Shown piece after piece: positions 34,283 through 42,248 of a stretch of 63,843 nucleotides of DNA. Within the stretch, counting starts at the first letter, position 1. Each line of letters starts with the position of its first letter. The notes under the pieces were generated by a model. It was not told where the DNA came from. It searched no databases and saw nothing but the letters and a program-made list of their open reading frames with translations. Both the position numbers and the translations under genes were made by a program. The DNA is from Nocardia arthritidis NBRC 100137 (GTDB taxonomy: Bacteria; Actinomycetota; Actinomycetes; Mycobacteriales; Mycobacteriaceae), in the NCBI RefSeq assembly GCF_001612765.1, contig NZ_BDBB01000040.1, positions 1 through 63,843 on the forward strand, written 5' to 3'.

Positions 34283-34567
34283 TTACTTCTCCAGCTTCTC
34301 CAGCATCCAACTGCCGACGGCGTACATGTCGTCGGCGGGGATGGCGCGCGTGTAGTGCAGGGGCGGGGTTATCCAGCGGAACCGTCGCCATCCGCTAGCC
34401 GGACGGATGACCCAGCCACCGTATTCGCGGTGAGGATTCCACTGGTTTTCGCCGGTATAGCCGGGCTCGCGGGAGACACGCCGAAACCAGTAGTACACGT
34501 GGCAGCGCAACAAGAACCAGCGCCTCGACCATGTGGCAGGGCCGCTACTGATAACGAGCAGCTTCAT
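34283..34567 (-). CDS. Small hypothetical protein of the tRNA-Gly island
   Basis: 94 residues, rich in Trp, Tyr and Arg (SRRWFLLRCHVYYWFRRVSR, YGGWVIRPASGWRRFRWITP). It starts at ATG 34567, 11 bases after the stop of the secreted-protein gene, on the same strand. No domain recognised. Composition resembles element-encoded accessory genes. Confidence 0.45.
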   Translation of the reverse strand: MKLLVISSGPATWSRRWFLLRCHVYYWFRRVSREPGYTGENQWNPHREYGGWVIRPASGWRRFRWITPPLHYTRAIPADDMYAVGSWMLEKLEK

Positions 34568-34577
34568 CGGAGTGAAC

Positions 34578-35006
34578 TTAGCACTGGATGAAGGTGGGCG
34601 CGGTCTCCTTGCGGCCCTCGTCCGTCCCGGTGTCCCAGGTGGCCCGTATGACGATCTTGCCCTGCCACACGCCGGGCACGCAGTCCAACGCCATCGTGGC
34701 GACGTGGACGCTGGGATTGGGGATCTGCGTGACAATGCCCGGCTCCCCCTTCGGCTTCGGGTTGCTGGTGCCCGACCGATGCCACAGCTGCAACGTCAGG
34801 TGGAACCCGAGCGGGGCGGGATCGCATTTCACTGTTCCGCCGACGACGACGGCCTTGTGCAGCACGTACGGGCTCTTGTTGAACTCGAATGTGCAAATAC
34901 CGCCAGCTGCTTGCGCGACCGGCGTGGTGGTGAGCGTCTGCCCGCCGAGCAATGCGGCGTTGACTGCGACAACCGTGAAGGCTGCCCGAATCGCGTTGTA
35001 TCTCAT
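34578..35006 (-). CDS. Secreted hypothetical protein
   Basis: 142 residues with a signal peptide: hydrophobic IRAAFTVVAVNAALLGG and a cleavage-like VAQA/AGG around residue 33. The mature part has four cysteines (CTFEF, KCDPAP, LDCVPG and the C-terminal FIQC), probably paired outside the cell, and a beta-rich sequence. No family recognised. Lies within the tRNA-Gly island, so likely acquired. Confidence 0.6.
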   Translation of the reverse strand: MRYNAIRAAFTVVAVNAALLGGQTLTTTPVAQAAGGICTFEFNKSPYVLHKAVVVGGTVKCDPAPLGFHLTLQLWHRSGTSNPKPKGEPGIVTQIPNPSVHVATMALDCVPGVWQGKIVIRATWDTGTDEGRKETAPTFIQC

Positions 35007-35073
35007 GGATATCCTCCATTACCTACTACTCCCGCACCCCACGGGAGAGATCAGAACCCCCTGCGGCGGATAC

Positions 35074-35400
35074 TCAGTACTCCCGCGTGGTGTCAGGCTT
35101 CATCCGGCCCGCGCTTATCAGGATTTGCCGTGCCGCCGCCTTACGTCGGCACTCGTCTGCGCGGCACCCGCGATGCCGTTGCATTGTCATGTGCGCCTCG
35201 TGGATACCGAGATCCCGCGCCGGCGCATCATTCGGAAAGCCCGTAGCCCACAACGTGTTGTCCATTCGCTGCTCAGCGACGCGCGCCTTGGCGGCCTCGC
35301 GGTCGGCGGGTGCCTGCCACCACATCGAGGCGGCGACTACCGGCACCATGACCACGAGCGCGGCGCCGAGACCGATTGCGAAGGTGACCCACCCGTTCAC
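35074..35400 (-). CDS. Small membrane protein of the island
   Basis: 108 residues: one N-terminal TM (VTFAIGLGAALVVMVPVVAA) followed by a hydrophilic, basic tail with HRGCRADECRRKAAARQILI. GTG 35400 overlaps the stop of the recombinase-like gene upstream (GTGA), so the two are coupled. No domain recognised. Confidence 0.5.
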   Translation of the reverse strand: MNGWVTFAIGLGAALVVMVPVVAASMWWQAPADREAAKARVAEQRMDNTLWATGFPNDAPARDLGIHEAHMTMQRHRGCRADECRRKAAARQILISAGRMKPDTTREY

Positions 35401-35933
35401 TCGGCATCTCCCTCGTGCAGCTCCGATGCGCCGAACGCCGGACCGACGCTGAACTCTTCTCCCGGCGTGCCGTCCTCATCGACCAACACCCATGTCCGCG
35501 GCTTGTCCACAGCCATCCAGAGCGGACCCTCGGTGCGTGCGATAGCGAGCTTCGCCGCGTCGTCGGCCTCGAATGCGGCGCGCACGGCTTCCAGTGCGGG
35601 CGAATACTCGTACTCAATCGCTCGTCCCTCCGGAAACTGGACGTGACAGGGGATGATCTGGACGGGCGTAACGACACTGCACACCGCGGTGATCGCGTCG
35701 ATCACCGGCTCCGCCATGTGGCGCTGGTCCGCGATCACCACTGCCGCGGCACGGTGGCGGTGGATCCGGGCAAGTAACCACGTGGCGGGTTCGGGCTCGA
35801 CCTCGTCACCGGGCGTGAGTATTTCGATGAGCGTGTGGCCCACTCGCTCAGCAAGTTCGCGGATCGTCGTTGCGTCTCGCAGGGGGTCCGTTGCCAAATC
35901 CTTTCGCAGGAACCCGATCGACTTTGCGGTCAT
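35397..35933 (-). CDS. Resolvase-fold-like protein without the catalytic serine
   Basis: 178 residues. The opening KSIGFLRKDLATDPLRDATT, IRELAERVGHTLIEILTPGD and RHRAAAVVIADQRHMAEPVI follow the strand-helix pattern of serine-recombinase N-terminal domains, where the first strand normally reads YxRVS; here the serine position is Asp, so recombination is unlikely. Similar proteins accompany HTH regulators in actinobacterial elements. ATG 35933 is chosen over 35966. It is divergent from the regulator at 36169. Confidence 0.5.
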   Translation of the reverse strand: MTAKSIGFLRKDLATDPLRDATTIRELAERVGHTLIEILTPGDEVEPEPATWLLARIHRHRAAAVVIADQRHMAEPVIDAITAVCSVVTPVQIIPCHVQFPEGRAIEYEYSPALEAVRAAFEADDAAKLAIARTEGPLWMAVDKPRTWVLVDEDGTPGEEFSVGPAFGASELHEGDAE

Positions 35934-36098
35934 ACCGTCCTCACTGCTGGGTGCGTTGGTGTGCACCCGACGCCGGGGCTCTCGCCATCGGCTGGCAGCT
36001 CAGTGCTGCCGATGGGCTGGCATCACCCGGCGCCGGATGCATAGATCAAGGACACGTCAAGTGGGCGCCCCGCCGTAAGGCGTGCATGCTGGGCGGGT

Positions 36099-36119
36099 GT
36101 GTGCACACGGGGTGTGCAC
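36099..36119. promoter_or_regulatory. Tandem GTGTGCAC palindromes between divergent island genes
   Basis: A perfect palindrome GTGTGCACAC at 36099-36108 is followed by a second GTGCAC core at 36114-36119. They lie about 55 bases before the HTH regulator start and 165 bases before the divergent resolvase-like gene, where an autoregulated operator would be expected. Confidence 0.45.
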
Positions 36120-36168
36120 GGGATCGAATTCATGGCGTGCCAAGCGTTTCGCGTGCCACACTCCGGAA

Positions 36169-37530
36169 ATGGGACGGCAGCCCAAGCAGCCCAACACACA
36201 ACTCGCCGAGCTGCTCGAGGAGACGGGCCTACCGAACAAGGCGCTCGCCCGCAGAGTCGTCGAGCGCGGCCGCGCTGTCGGCGTCGAGTTGCGCTACGAC
36301 CACACCTCGGTCGGGCGCTGGCTGGCAGGCGAACAACCCAACTCACCAGGGCCCGAGTTGATCGCGGAGTGTCTCACTGAGGTCGCGGGCCGCCGGGTTG
36401 CCGCTGCCGACTGCGGGATGGCCGGCGGAGGAGAGGGTGCCGATCTCGGACTGGAGTTCGCGTTGAGTCTCGCCGAGGCGACCGCCTCGGCAACAGCGCT
36501 GTGGAGGAGCGATGTGGAGCGCAGGCGGTTCCTAGTCGGCGCATCGTACGCAGTCGCGGTCTACCCGGCCGCGTCGATGCGGTGGCTGACCTTGCCCGGA
36601 CCCGAGCACCCGGTCTCCGCCGGAACTCGTCGCATAGGACAGGGCGACGTTGATGCCGTGCGGACCATGACGACTGCGTTTCGAGACCTCGACAACCGTG
36701 TCGGTGGGGGCAAGGTGCGCTCGACGATCGTCCACTACCTACACAGTTCCGTCGCACCACTGCTGCGCGGCAGCTACAACGAGCGCATCGGGCGGCAGCT
36801 GTTCGCCACCACTGCCGAGCTCACGAAGCTGGCGGGCTGGGCCGCCTACGATCTCGAGGAACATGGACTCGCGCAGCGCTACCTCATACAGGCGTTGAGG
36901 ATGTCGCGCGCCGCGGGCGACGCCGGACTCGGCGCGGAGATCCTTGCAGCGATGAGTCACCAGGCGACGTACGTCGGCCGCCCGGGCGATGCCGTCGACC
37001 TCGCCCGCGCCGCGCAGATCGCAGCTCGAAACGCCGGCTTGGCCGCACTCGAATCCGAGTGCCTGATGGTCGAGGCGCACGGCCACGCCGCGCGATTAGA
37101 CGAATCGTCTTGCGCGACATCTTTGAACGCAGCTGAACGCGCGTTCGGCCGCGGCGATTCCGGTCGGCCGGAGTGGCTGAACTACTTCGACGGCGCCTAC
37201 CTGTCGGCCAAGACCGCCCACTGCTTCCGGGACCTGGGAGACCTTGCCCGGGCGGCTCGCTACGCCGAGCAATCCCTCGACATGTCCGACGGCTATCTGC
37301 GGGGTCGAGCGTTCAACCTGTGCCTGCTCGCATCTGCCGTCGCGGATGTCGACCCGCATGAGGCGGTGCGCATCGGCGGCGAGGCGCTCGAACTGGCGGG
37401 CGGACTCGAGTCGCGACGCAGCTATTCCTACCTTCGCGAAGTCCGATTCCGACTCGCTCCGTACGACGAACTCGATGACGTTGCGGAGTTCCGGCGGCGG
37501 GTGCTCGCCGCGACTAGAGCGACAGAGTGA
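36169..37530 (+). CDS. HTH/TPR-type transcriptional regulator of the island
   Basis: 453 residues. The N-terminal part LAELLEETGLPNKALARRVV and YDHTSVGRWLAGEQPNSPGP is a Cro/C1-like helix-turn-helix; the rest is all-helical with TPR-like repeats (LAGWAAYDLEEHGLAQRYLI, EILAAMSHQATYVGRPGDAV). This class is widespread in actinomycetes, often in integrative elements next to a Nudix hydrolase, as here (17-base convergent overlap). It probably senses a small molecule or peptide and controls the island. Start ATG 36169 gives a normal N terminus. Confidence 0.75.
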   Translation: MGRQPKQPNTQLAELLEETGLPNKALARRVVERGRAVGVELRYDHTSVGRWLAGEQPNSPGPELIAECLTEVAGRRVAAADCGMAGGGEGADLGLEFALSLAEATASATALWRSDVERRRFLVGASYAVAVYPAASMRWLTLPGPEHPVSAGTRRIGQGDVDAVRTMTTAFRDLDNRVGGGKVRSTIVHYLHSSVAPLLRGSYNERIGRQLFATTAELTKLAGWAAYDLEEHGLAQRYLIQALRMSRAAGDAGLGAEILAAMSHQATYVGRPGDAVDLARAAQIAARNAGLAALESECLMVEAHGHAARLDESSCATSLNAAERAFGRGDSGRPEWLNYFDGAYLSAKTAHCFRDLGDLARAARYAEQSLDMSDGYLRGRAFNLCLLASAVADVDPHEAVRIGGEALELAGGLESRRSYSYLREVRFRLAPYDELDDVAEFRRRVLAATRATE

Positions 37531-38050
37531 GAGCGCGATACAGCGCGACGACTGTTGCTGCGCCGACGATCTCCCCGCGGTCGATCATCGCGATCGCCTC
37601 GGGTAAGGGGATCCAGTCGATCCGTTCGGCCTCGTTGGTGTCCGGCGGGTTGTCGGTCAGATCGGCGCCGTGCGCAAGGTAAATCTGCTGCGGTTGGTCG
37701 AGCGTGCCGATCGCTGGCTGGTAGGTGACGAGGTGTTCCATGGTGCGGGGACGCCAGCCGGTCTCTTCCTCGACTTCGCGAGCTGCGGCGAGCGCTACGT
37801 CCTCGGCACCGTCGACGTAGCCTCCGGGTAGTTCCCACACCCATCGGTCGATGATGAACCGATGCCGGTACATCAGCAGGGCTTCGCGCTTCTCGTTCAA
37901 GACCAGTGTCATTGCGCATCTTGGCATCCGGGCGACGTACTGCGTGAACCTCGCGCCGTCAGGCAATTCGACGTCAACGGTAGTGAGTCGGATGTGTCGG
38001 TTCTCGTCGACGAGGTGCTCGCCATGGATAGTCCACTGGGTTCGGCTCAC
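37514..38050 (-). CDS. Nudix hydrolase
   Basis: 178 residues with a full Nudix box: GGYVDGAED followed by VALAAAREVEEETGW fits Gx5Ex7REUxEExGU. The N-terminal VDVELPDGARFTQYVARMPR and WVWELPGG strand are like ADP-ribose pyrophosphatases. GTG 38050 (VSRTQWTIHGE) gives the usual start; GTG 38077 is an alternative. Nudix proteins of this kind recur in actinomycete integrative elements beside HTH regulators, where roles in regulation or exclusion have been proposed. Confidence 0.82.
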   Translation of the reverse strand: MSRTQWTIHGEHLVDENRHIRLTTVDVELPDGARFTQYVARMPRCAMTLVLNEKREALLMYRHRFIIDRWVWELPGGYVDGAEDVALAAAREVEEETGWRPRTMEHLVTYQPAIGTLDQPQQIYLAHGADLTDNPPDTNEAERIDWIPLPEAIAMIDRGEIVGAATVVALYRALTLSL

Positions 38051-38196
38051 ATGTCGAAGGTAGCAACCGAAGGCCACAGGGCGATCGCGAGCAACCTTCC
38101 GTATGCTCTGACCTGGGGTGATTCGACCGATTCCGGTGTGCCGCTACCGAATGCCCATCGGGTGCAGTGCCCCACTCGACCGCTGGTCTCAAAAGC

Positions 38197-38224
38197 AAAA
38201 CCCGCCCTGGTCAGGGCGGGTTTT
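38197..38224 (-). terminator. Intrinsic terminator of tRNA-Gly
   Basis: A 12-base-pair stem (AAAACCCGCCCT and AGGGCGGGTTTT) with a GGTC loop, with A/T-runs at both ends, 5 bases after the tRNA. It should end tRNA transcription and would also work in the opposite direction. Confidence 0.85.
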
Positions 38225-38228
38225 GTGG

Positions 38229-38302
38229 TGGAGCCGATGACGGGAATCGAACCCGCGCTGTCTGCTTGGGAAGCAGAAGTTCTACCATTGAACTACATCG
38301 GC
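38229..38302 (-). tRNA. tRNA-Gly (anticodon CCC)
   Basis: Full cloverleaf on the minus strand: acceptor GCCGATG/CATCGGC, D-arm GTTC-AATGGTA-GAAC, anticodon stem TCTGC/GCAGA around the loop TTCCCAA, T-arm GCGGG-TTCGATT-CCCGT, and an encoded CCA end. The anticodon CCC reads GGG glycine codons. In Mycobacterium tuberculosis a tRNA-Gly also lies close to dcd, as here (dcd at 40946). Its 3' half is duplicated at 34131-34167, marking it as an element integration site. Confidence 0.97.
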
Positions 38303-38919
38303 AAGGTACCCGAGACTTTAGCAGACGCCGAGCGGGTGCGGTAAAGGCCCTGGTAGACGGCCCTGACCTGCGGGGATGCCCTCTCGTGACGAGTCGGTGG
38401 TGAGGGAGAGCTGATCTTGCGTTGAGCCGCGTTCGGCGGCGTTCAGGCGCGTTTCCTCACAAAATTCCTCCCAAAATCCTCACAAAACCAGCTCTCGAGA
38501 TCCCTGGTCTCGAGCCGTGCGCTATCGACCGGTAGCCATCCCGTTGCGGAAATCCCTCGCCGGAAATCGGCGTGTTGCGCGGTCAGGCGCGTCGCAGAGG
38601 CGTGAAAAGCTTGCTCTGTCAGAGCCGCTGAGTGCGGTCGAACGCTCCGGCTGCGACACCATCCGAGGGCGGGTCGATCCGCGCGTACTCCGAGACGACC
38701 GACGACCTCGGGCGCGCGAAAGGGATCGCGGAGGCCGGGATCACGCGCCTGCTCGAAGAGATGGCCGAGCCGCGATGACGCGAGCCGCGCAATCGACGGC
38801 CTCGAGTCCATCATCCGGCGTGTCTATTCCCGGTGTCCGGTGTCCGGACGTTCGGTCTGGAAACGGGCTGATGACGAGCTGTTCGGACCTCGGTACGGCC
38901 GTCGAGTATCTACTCCGGA
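38303..38919. other. Gene-poor region between tRNA-Gly and the PAP2 gene
   Basis: Probably no intact gene. A GTG-initiated frame at 38632-38778 gives 48 residues ending SIRAYSETTDDLGRAK and AGITRLLEEMAEPR, which reads like the tail of a once larger helical protein, so a decayed gene fragment is possible. Near 38460-38485 CCTCACAAAA is repeated. Other frames look like chance. Confidence 0.4.
38632..38778 (+). pseudogene. Possible gene remnant next to tRNA-Gly
   Basis: Encodes 48 residues from a GTG, with a plausible amphipathic C-terminal helix (GIAEAGITRLLEEMAEP). A stop lies just upstream in frame, no ribosome site is visible, and the family is not recognised. Could be debris of an earlier insertion at the tRNA. 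Confidence 0.25.
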
Positions 38920-39633
38920 CTATTCCGCTCGATGACCGGAGGAAGTCGCGGTCCTGTCCGTCTCTCTGCTCGAAAGGTGGTCCCCGGACGTGCCCGGGGC
39001 GGTGGGCGCCAGATGTCGATAGACAGTCAGGCAGAGGATGAGCCAGAGCGCGCCGAAGCACCAGCCGCCGACGACGTCCGTCGTCCAGTGGACGCCGAGA
39101 TAGATGCGGGACAGGCCGACCGCGGCGACGAACAGGGCGGCGACGATCGCCGTGCCCGCTCGGAGGGCGGGTCCGTGGATGCCGGGTAGCGCGACCACCA
39201 GAACGATGCCGACCACGACGAACGAGCCCAGGCTGTGCCCGGAGGGATAGGCCTGGTTGGACACGTTGATCAAGTGTTCCTCGACGGGCGGGCGGTCGCG
39301 GTCGGTCAGCCGTTTGCCGCCGCGCACCAGCAACCCACCGCCGAGCCCGGTGGTCGCGACGAGCGCCGCCGACGTCCACCGCCGCCGCCAGGACAGCACC
39401 AGGCAGGCCGCGGTGGCCAGGGCCGTCATGGCGAGCGTGCCGCCCAGCACGCTGACGACCACCGCGACCGGGGTGAGCGCGTCGCTGCGGTGCGTGATCG
39501 CCCAGTCGGCGATGCCGCGATCGACCTTGCCGGGGCCGCCGCCCCCGACCACGCCTGCCGTGAGAACCGCGGCGCACACCACTAGCAACACGGTGAGTAC
39601 CACGATGACGTTCCGGATGCGGGAGGAGGTCAC
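38920..39633 (-). CDS. PAP2-family membrane phosphatase
   Basis: Membrane lipid phosphatase of 237 residues with several TM segments. The three PAP2 motifs are complete: KRLTDRDRP (KX6RP), YPSGHSLGSF, and SRIYLGVHWTTDVVGGW. It removes phosphate from lipid phosphates such as phosphatidic acid or polyprenyl diphosphate on the outer face. GTG 39633 gives a start just before TM1 (IVVLTVLLVVCAAVLTAGVV); a longer upstream frame has no PAP2 features. Confidence 0.88.
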   Translation of the reverse strand: MTSSRIRNVIVVLTVLLVVCAAVLTAGVVGGGGPGKVDRGIADWAITHRSDALTPVAVVVSVLGGTLAMTALATAACLVLSWRRRWTSAALVATTGLGGGLLVRGGKRLTDRDRPPVEEHLINVSNQAYPSGHSLGSFVVVGIVLVVALPGIHGPALRAGTAIVAALFVAAVGLSRIYLGVHWTTDVVGGWCFGALWLILCLTVYRHLAPTAPGTSGDHLSSRETDRTATSSGHRAE

Positions 39634-40059
39634 CACTCCACGTTGCCATGCCGGACGCTGCGAGGTAACCCGGTCCGCTTCCCGCCACGGATGACACCGG
39701 CGACGTCGGCGAATACCAAGGGTGCAGGCCGAAGATCCCACCTTCGGTGTTCGACCGGCGTTGCCGTCCGCGACGGCTGCACTGAGCGGATCGTCGGCCG
39801 GGGGCGAGTTGGTCGTCGAGAAACTGATGCCATGCGATCGCCCCGCGATCCGCGCCAGCGCCAAGTGCTTCCTGCGCCGGGGCGACAGTGTCGGCTACGG
39901 CGGATGTATCCGGGCCCCGACCATCGTCACGTTGTGGCCTGGGCCCTCTCGAGGGAGGCGATGACAGGGCTCGGCCATCCTGTGTCGGCCGCCACTGCCA
40001 GTCGACACTCCGAGCGCAGGTCGGCGGGTCAAGCGCCGCAGTGCCGACGCGGACTGACC
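39634..40059. other. 426-base region without a supported gene
   Basis: Between the divergent PAP2 start and the SDR stop. Frames on both strands are open by base composition only and have no ribosome sites or recognisable motifs. No strong inverted repeats were noticed. Confidence 0.5.
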
Positions 40060-40833
40060 TCAGAACTTGCTGTAGCCGCCGTCGATCAAGAGAGTGTCGC
40101 CGGTGTGGTAGCCGCTGGCGGGGCTGGCGAGGTAGACGGCGACGGATTCGAAATCGCTCGGCAGGCCCCAGCGGCGAACCGGGATTCTCGGGTGGACGCG
40201 TTCGCGGAAACGGTCCCAGGCGAAGGCCCCGTCGGTCATCGGCGTCTCGACCCAGCCGGGCAGCACCGAGTTCGCGCGGATGCCGTGCTTGGCCAGCTCC
40301 ACCGCGATCGAGTTCACCATGGCGATCAGCCCGGCCTTGCTGGCCGCGTAGGACTGCCCGCGCGGAACACCCTGCTGGGCGGCGAGGCTCGCGGTGGCGA
40401 CCAGGCTGCCGCCCTCGCCCTGGGCGAGCATGACCTTCGCCGCTTCACGCAGCGTCACGAACGCCGCGTCGAGGTTGAGGGAGGTGACCCGGCGGAATTC
40501 CGCGAGATCGGTCTCCACGAACGGGATGAAACCCTGACTGACACCGGCGTTCACGAAGCAGGAGTCGATGCGGCCGAGTTCGGCGACCGCGCGCCCGAAG
40601 GTGTCGATCACCTGCTGCTCCTCACCCACGTCGCAGCTCAGCGCCAGCACGCGGCCGCCGAAGGCGCTCAATTCGGCGGCGGCGGCCTCGTTGCGCTCGG
40701 CGTTGCGGCCGACCACGCAGACGTCGGCTCCGGCCCGCGCGAGGCCCCGGGCGAAGCCGAGACCGATGCCGGAGTTGCCTCCGGTGACGACGGCGACGTG
40801 GCCGGTCAGGTCGAACAGCGAGCCCTCGGTCAT
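40060..40833 (-). CDS. Short-chain dehydrogenase/reductase
   Basis: NAD(P)-dependent oxidoreductase of 257 residues with a classical SDR fold: VAVVTGGNSGIGLGFARGLA (cofactor loop TGGNSGIG), NAGVSQGF, the catalytic Ser in SLVATASLAAQQG, and YAASKAG (Tyr-x3-Lys). The C-terminal YHTGDTLLIDGGYSKF is typical of ketoacyl-reductase-like enzymes. Substrate unknown. It shares a short divergent promoter region with dcd. Confidence 0.9.
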   Translation of the reverse strand: MTEGSLFDLTGHVAVVTGGNSGIGLGFARGLARAGADVCVVGRNAERNEAAAAELSAFGGRVLALSCDVGEEQQVIDTFGRAVAELGRIDSCFVNAGVSQGFIPFVETDLAEFRRVTSLNLDAAFVTLREAAKVMLAQGEGGSLVATASLAAQQGVPRGQSYAASKAGLIAMVNSIAVELAKHGIRANSVLPGWVETPMTDGAFAWDRFRERVHPRIPVRRWGLPSDFESVAVYLASPASGYHTGDTLLIDGGYSKF

Positions 40834-40933
40834 GGTTCATCCCTTCGATCGCGGGCGGCGCCGCCCGAGTGAATGCGAGGATATCGTTCTCTCCATATCA
40901 CTGTGCGGCTGAGGAGCCCCGGCGAGCAGGCGC

Positions 40934-40939
40934 TACGCT
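40934..40939 (+). promoter_or_regulatory. Minus-10 element for leaderless dcd
   Basis: TACGCT lies 6 bases before the dcd GTG with no ribosome site between, the spacing expected for a transcript starting at the initiation codon. Confidence 0.5.
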
Positions 40940-40945
40940 CGTCGC

Positions 40946-41545
40946 GTGCTGCTTTCCGATCGTGACATCCGCGCGGAGATCGCCGCTGGGCGTCTCGGGG
41001 TCGAGCCACTGCTGGAGAACCTGATCCAGCCATCGAGCATCGACGTGCGCCTGGACCGGATGTTCCGGGTGTTCAACAACACCCGCTATACCCACATCGA
41101 TCCCGCGAAGCAGCAGGACGAGCTCACCAGTCTGGTCGAGCCGGCCGACGGTGAACCGTTCGTGTTGCACCCCGGCGAGTTCGTGCTCGGCTCCACCCTC
41201 GAGGTGTGCACGCTGCCGGACGATCTGGCCGGACGGTTGGAGGGCAAGTCCAGCCTGGGCCGATTGGGCTTGCTCACCCACTCGACCGCGGGCTTCATCG
41301 ATCCCGGGTTCAGCGGGCACATCACGCTGGAGCTGTCCAACGTGGCCAATCTGCCGATCACGCTGTGGCCCGGGATGAAGATCGGCCAGTTGTGCCTGCT
41401 CAGGCTGACCAGCCCGGCGGAGCATCCGTACGGCAGCGCCGTGGCGGGTTCGAAGTATCAGGGCCAGCGCGGACCGACTCCGTCGCGGTCCTATCTCAAC
41501 TTCCCGATTCCGGCCGCCGCGATCGACGCCGCCGAAACACGCTGA
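40946..41545 (+). CDS. dcd: dCTP deaminase (likely dUMP-forming)
   Basis: 199 residues. It begins MLLSDRDIRAEIAAGRLGVE and contains the active-site strand RLEGKSSLGRLGLLTHSTAG followed by FIDPGFSGHITLELSN, where the Glu is the catalytic residue. Actinobacterial enzymes with this HSTAGFIDPGF loop are bifunctional, converting dCTP to dUMP without free dUTP, so the same is likely here. It feeds dTMP synthesis and limits uracil in DNA. A 16-bp terminator hairpin starts right after the stop. Confidence 0.95.
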   Translation: MLLSDRDIRAEIAAGRLGVEPLLENLIQPSSIDVRLDRMFRVFNNTRYTHIDPAKQQDELTSLVEPADGEPFVLHPGEFVLGSTLEVCTLPDDLAGRLEGKSSLGRLGLLTHSTAGFIDPGFSGHITLELSNVANLPITLWPGMKIGQLCLLRLTSPAEHPYGSAVAGSKYQGQRGPTPSRSYLNFPIPAAAIDAAETR

Positions 41546-41592
41546 CCGCCGGGTCCGCTTCGTCGACTGTGGGGGAGAAGCGGACCCGGCGG
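41546..41592 (+). terminator. Terminator hairpin after dcd
   Basis: Perfect 16-base arms (CCGCCGGGTCCGCTTC and its complement) with a 15-base loop immediately after the dcd stop. It lacks a clear T-run but is the strongest stem in the area and sits between convergent genes. Confidence 0.65.
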
Positions 41593-41622
41593 ACGGCAGC
41601 GGGGATCTGACCGCGGAGGTGA

Positions 41623-42072
41623 TCAGTCCCCGCCGCCCGCTCCCACCGCGAGCGCCGTAGTGAGGATGACGGACAGCGGTGGAAGCGCGTCACCGCGGCT
41701 CGGCGGGCTGACCCAGAAGCACCCTTCCCGGGTCCAGCGACCGAGACCGGTCGGCAACATCACGGCACTGCCGATGGCGGGCAGGCCGATATCCAGCCGA
41801 TTGAGCACCTCTAGCACCTGCGGTCCCGGTCGGCTGTCGGGCTCGGCGAGGAAGCTCCATCGGATCTGCCTGGCCAACATGGGACCCCTCGTTCCCTGCT
41901 GTTCCAGTGCGACGCGCACCTTTTCGGCACGCGCGGTCGGCAGGTGGACTACGCAGACGCGTCCGGTGATCGGCAGCATGGCGAAACCGCCACGCTCGGT
42001 GACCGGCAATCCGAACTCGTGCCGATAGAACGCCACCCAATCGTCCACGGTCCTGAGTTTCTCGACATTCAC
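41623..42072 (-). CDS. Hypothetical protein beside an XRE regulator
   Basis: 149 residues, no signal peptide. The N-terminal DDWVAFYRHEFGLPVTERGG and LPITGRVCVVHLPTARAEKV followed by VALEQQGTRGPMLARQ suggest a compact alpha+beta domain, faintly like primase-polymerase accessory domains, but no family can be claimed. It is divergent from the XRE regulator at 42249, a pairing that suggests shared regulation. Confidence 0.6.
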   Translation of the reverse strand: MNVEKLRTVDDWVAFYRHEFGLPVTERGGFAMLPITGRVCVVHLPTARAEKVRVALEQQGTRGPMLARQIRWSFLAEPDSRPGPQVLEVLNRLDIGLPAIGSAVMLPTGLGRWTREGCFWVSPPSRGDALPPLSVILTTALAVGAGGGD

Positions 42073-42248
42073 GGCGAACTCCTTGCCTTCCGACTCAATG
42101 TTCGCGGCCCGCAGTGTGATTGGGTATCGCCCGTCAGCCCGCTTACCGCTGCCCTTCCGCTGCCTTTGATGCCGGTCACATTTCAGCTGTGGCCGCGCTC
42201 ACAATCCGCTCGTACTCTGGAAGGGGTTCGTTCGGAAGGGATGGCACC

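Noticed and set aside
38443..38814. A 123-codon minus-strand frame next to tRNA-Gly
   Set aside because: Arg/Ser-rich sequence without recognisable structure; composition-driven.
39643..40872. A 409-codon plus-strand frame across the SDR gene
   Set aside because: Mostly antisense to the SDR gene, which has complete catalytic motifs; the unique first part has no support.
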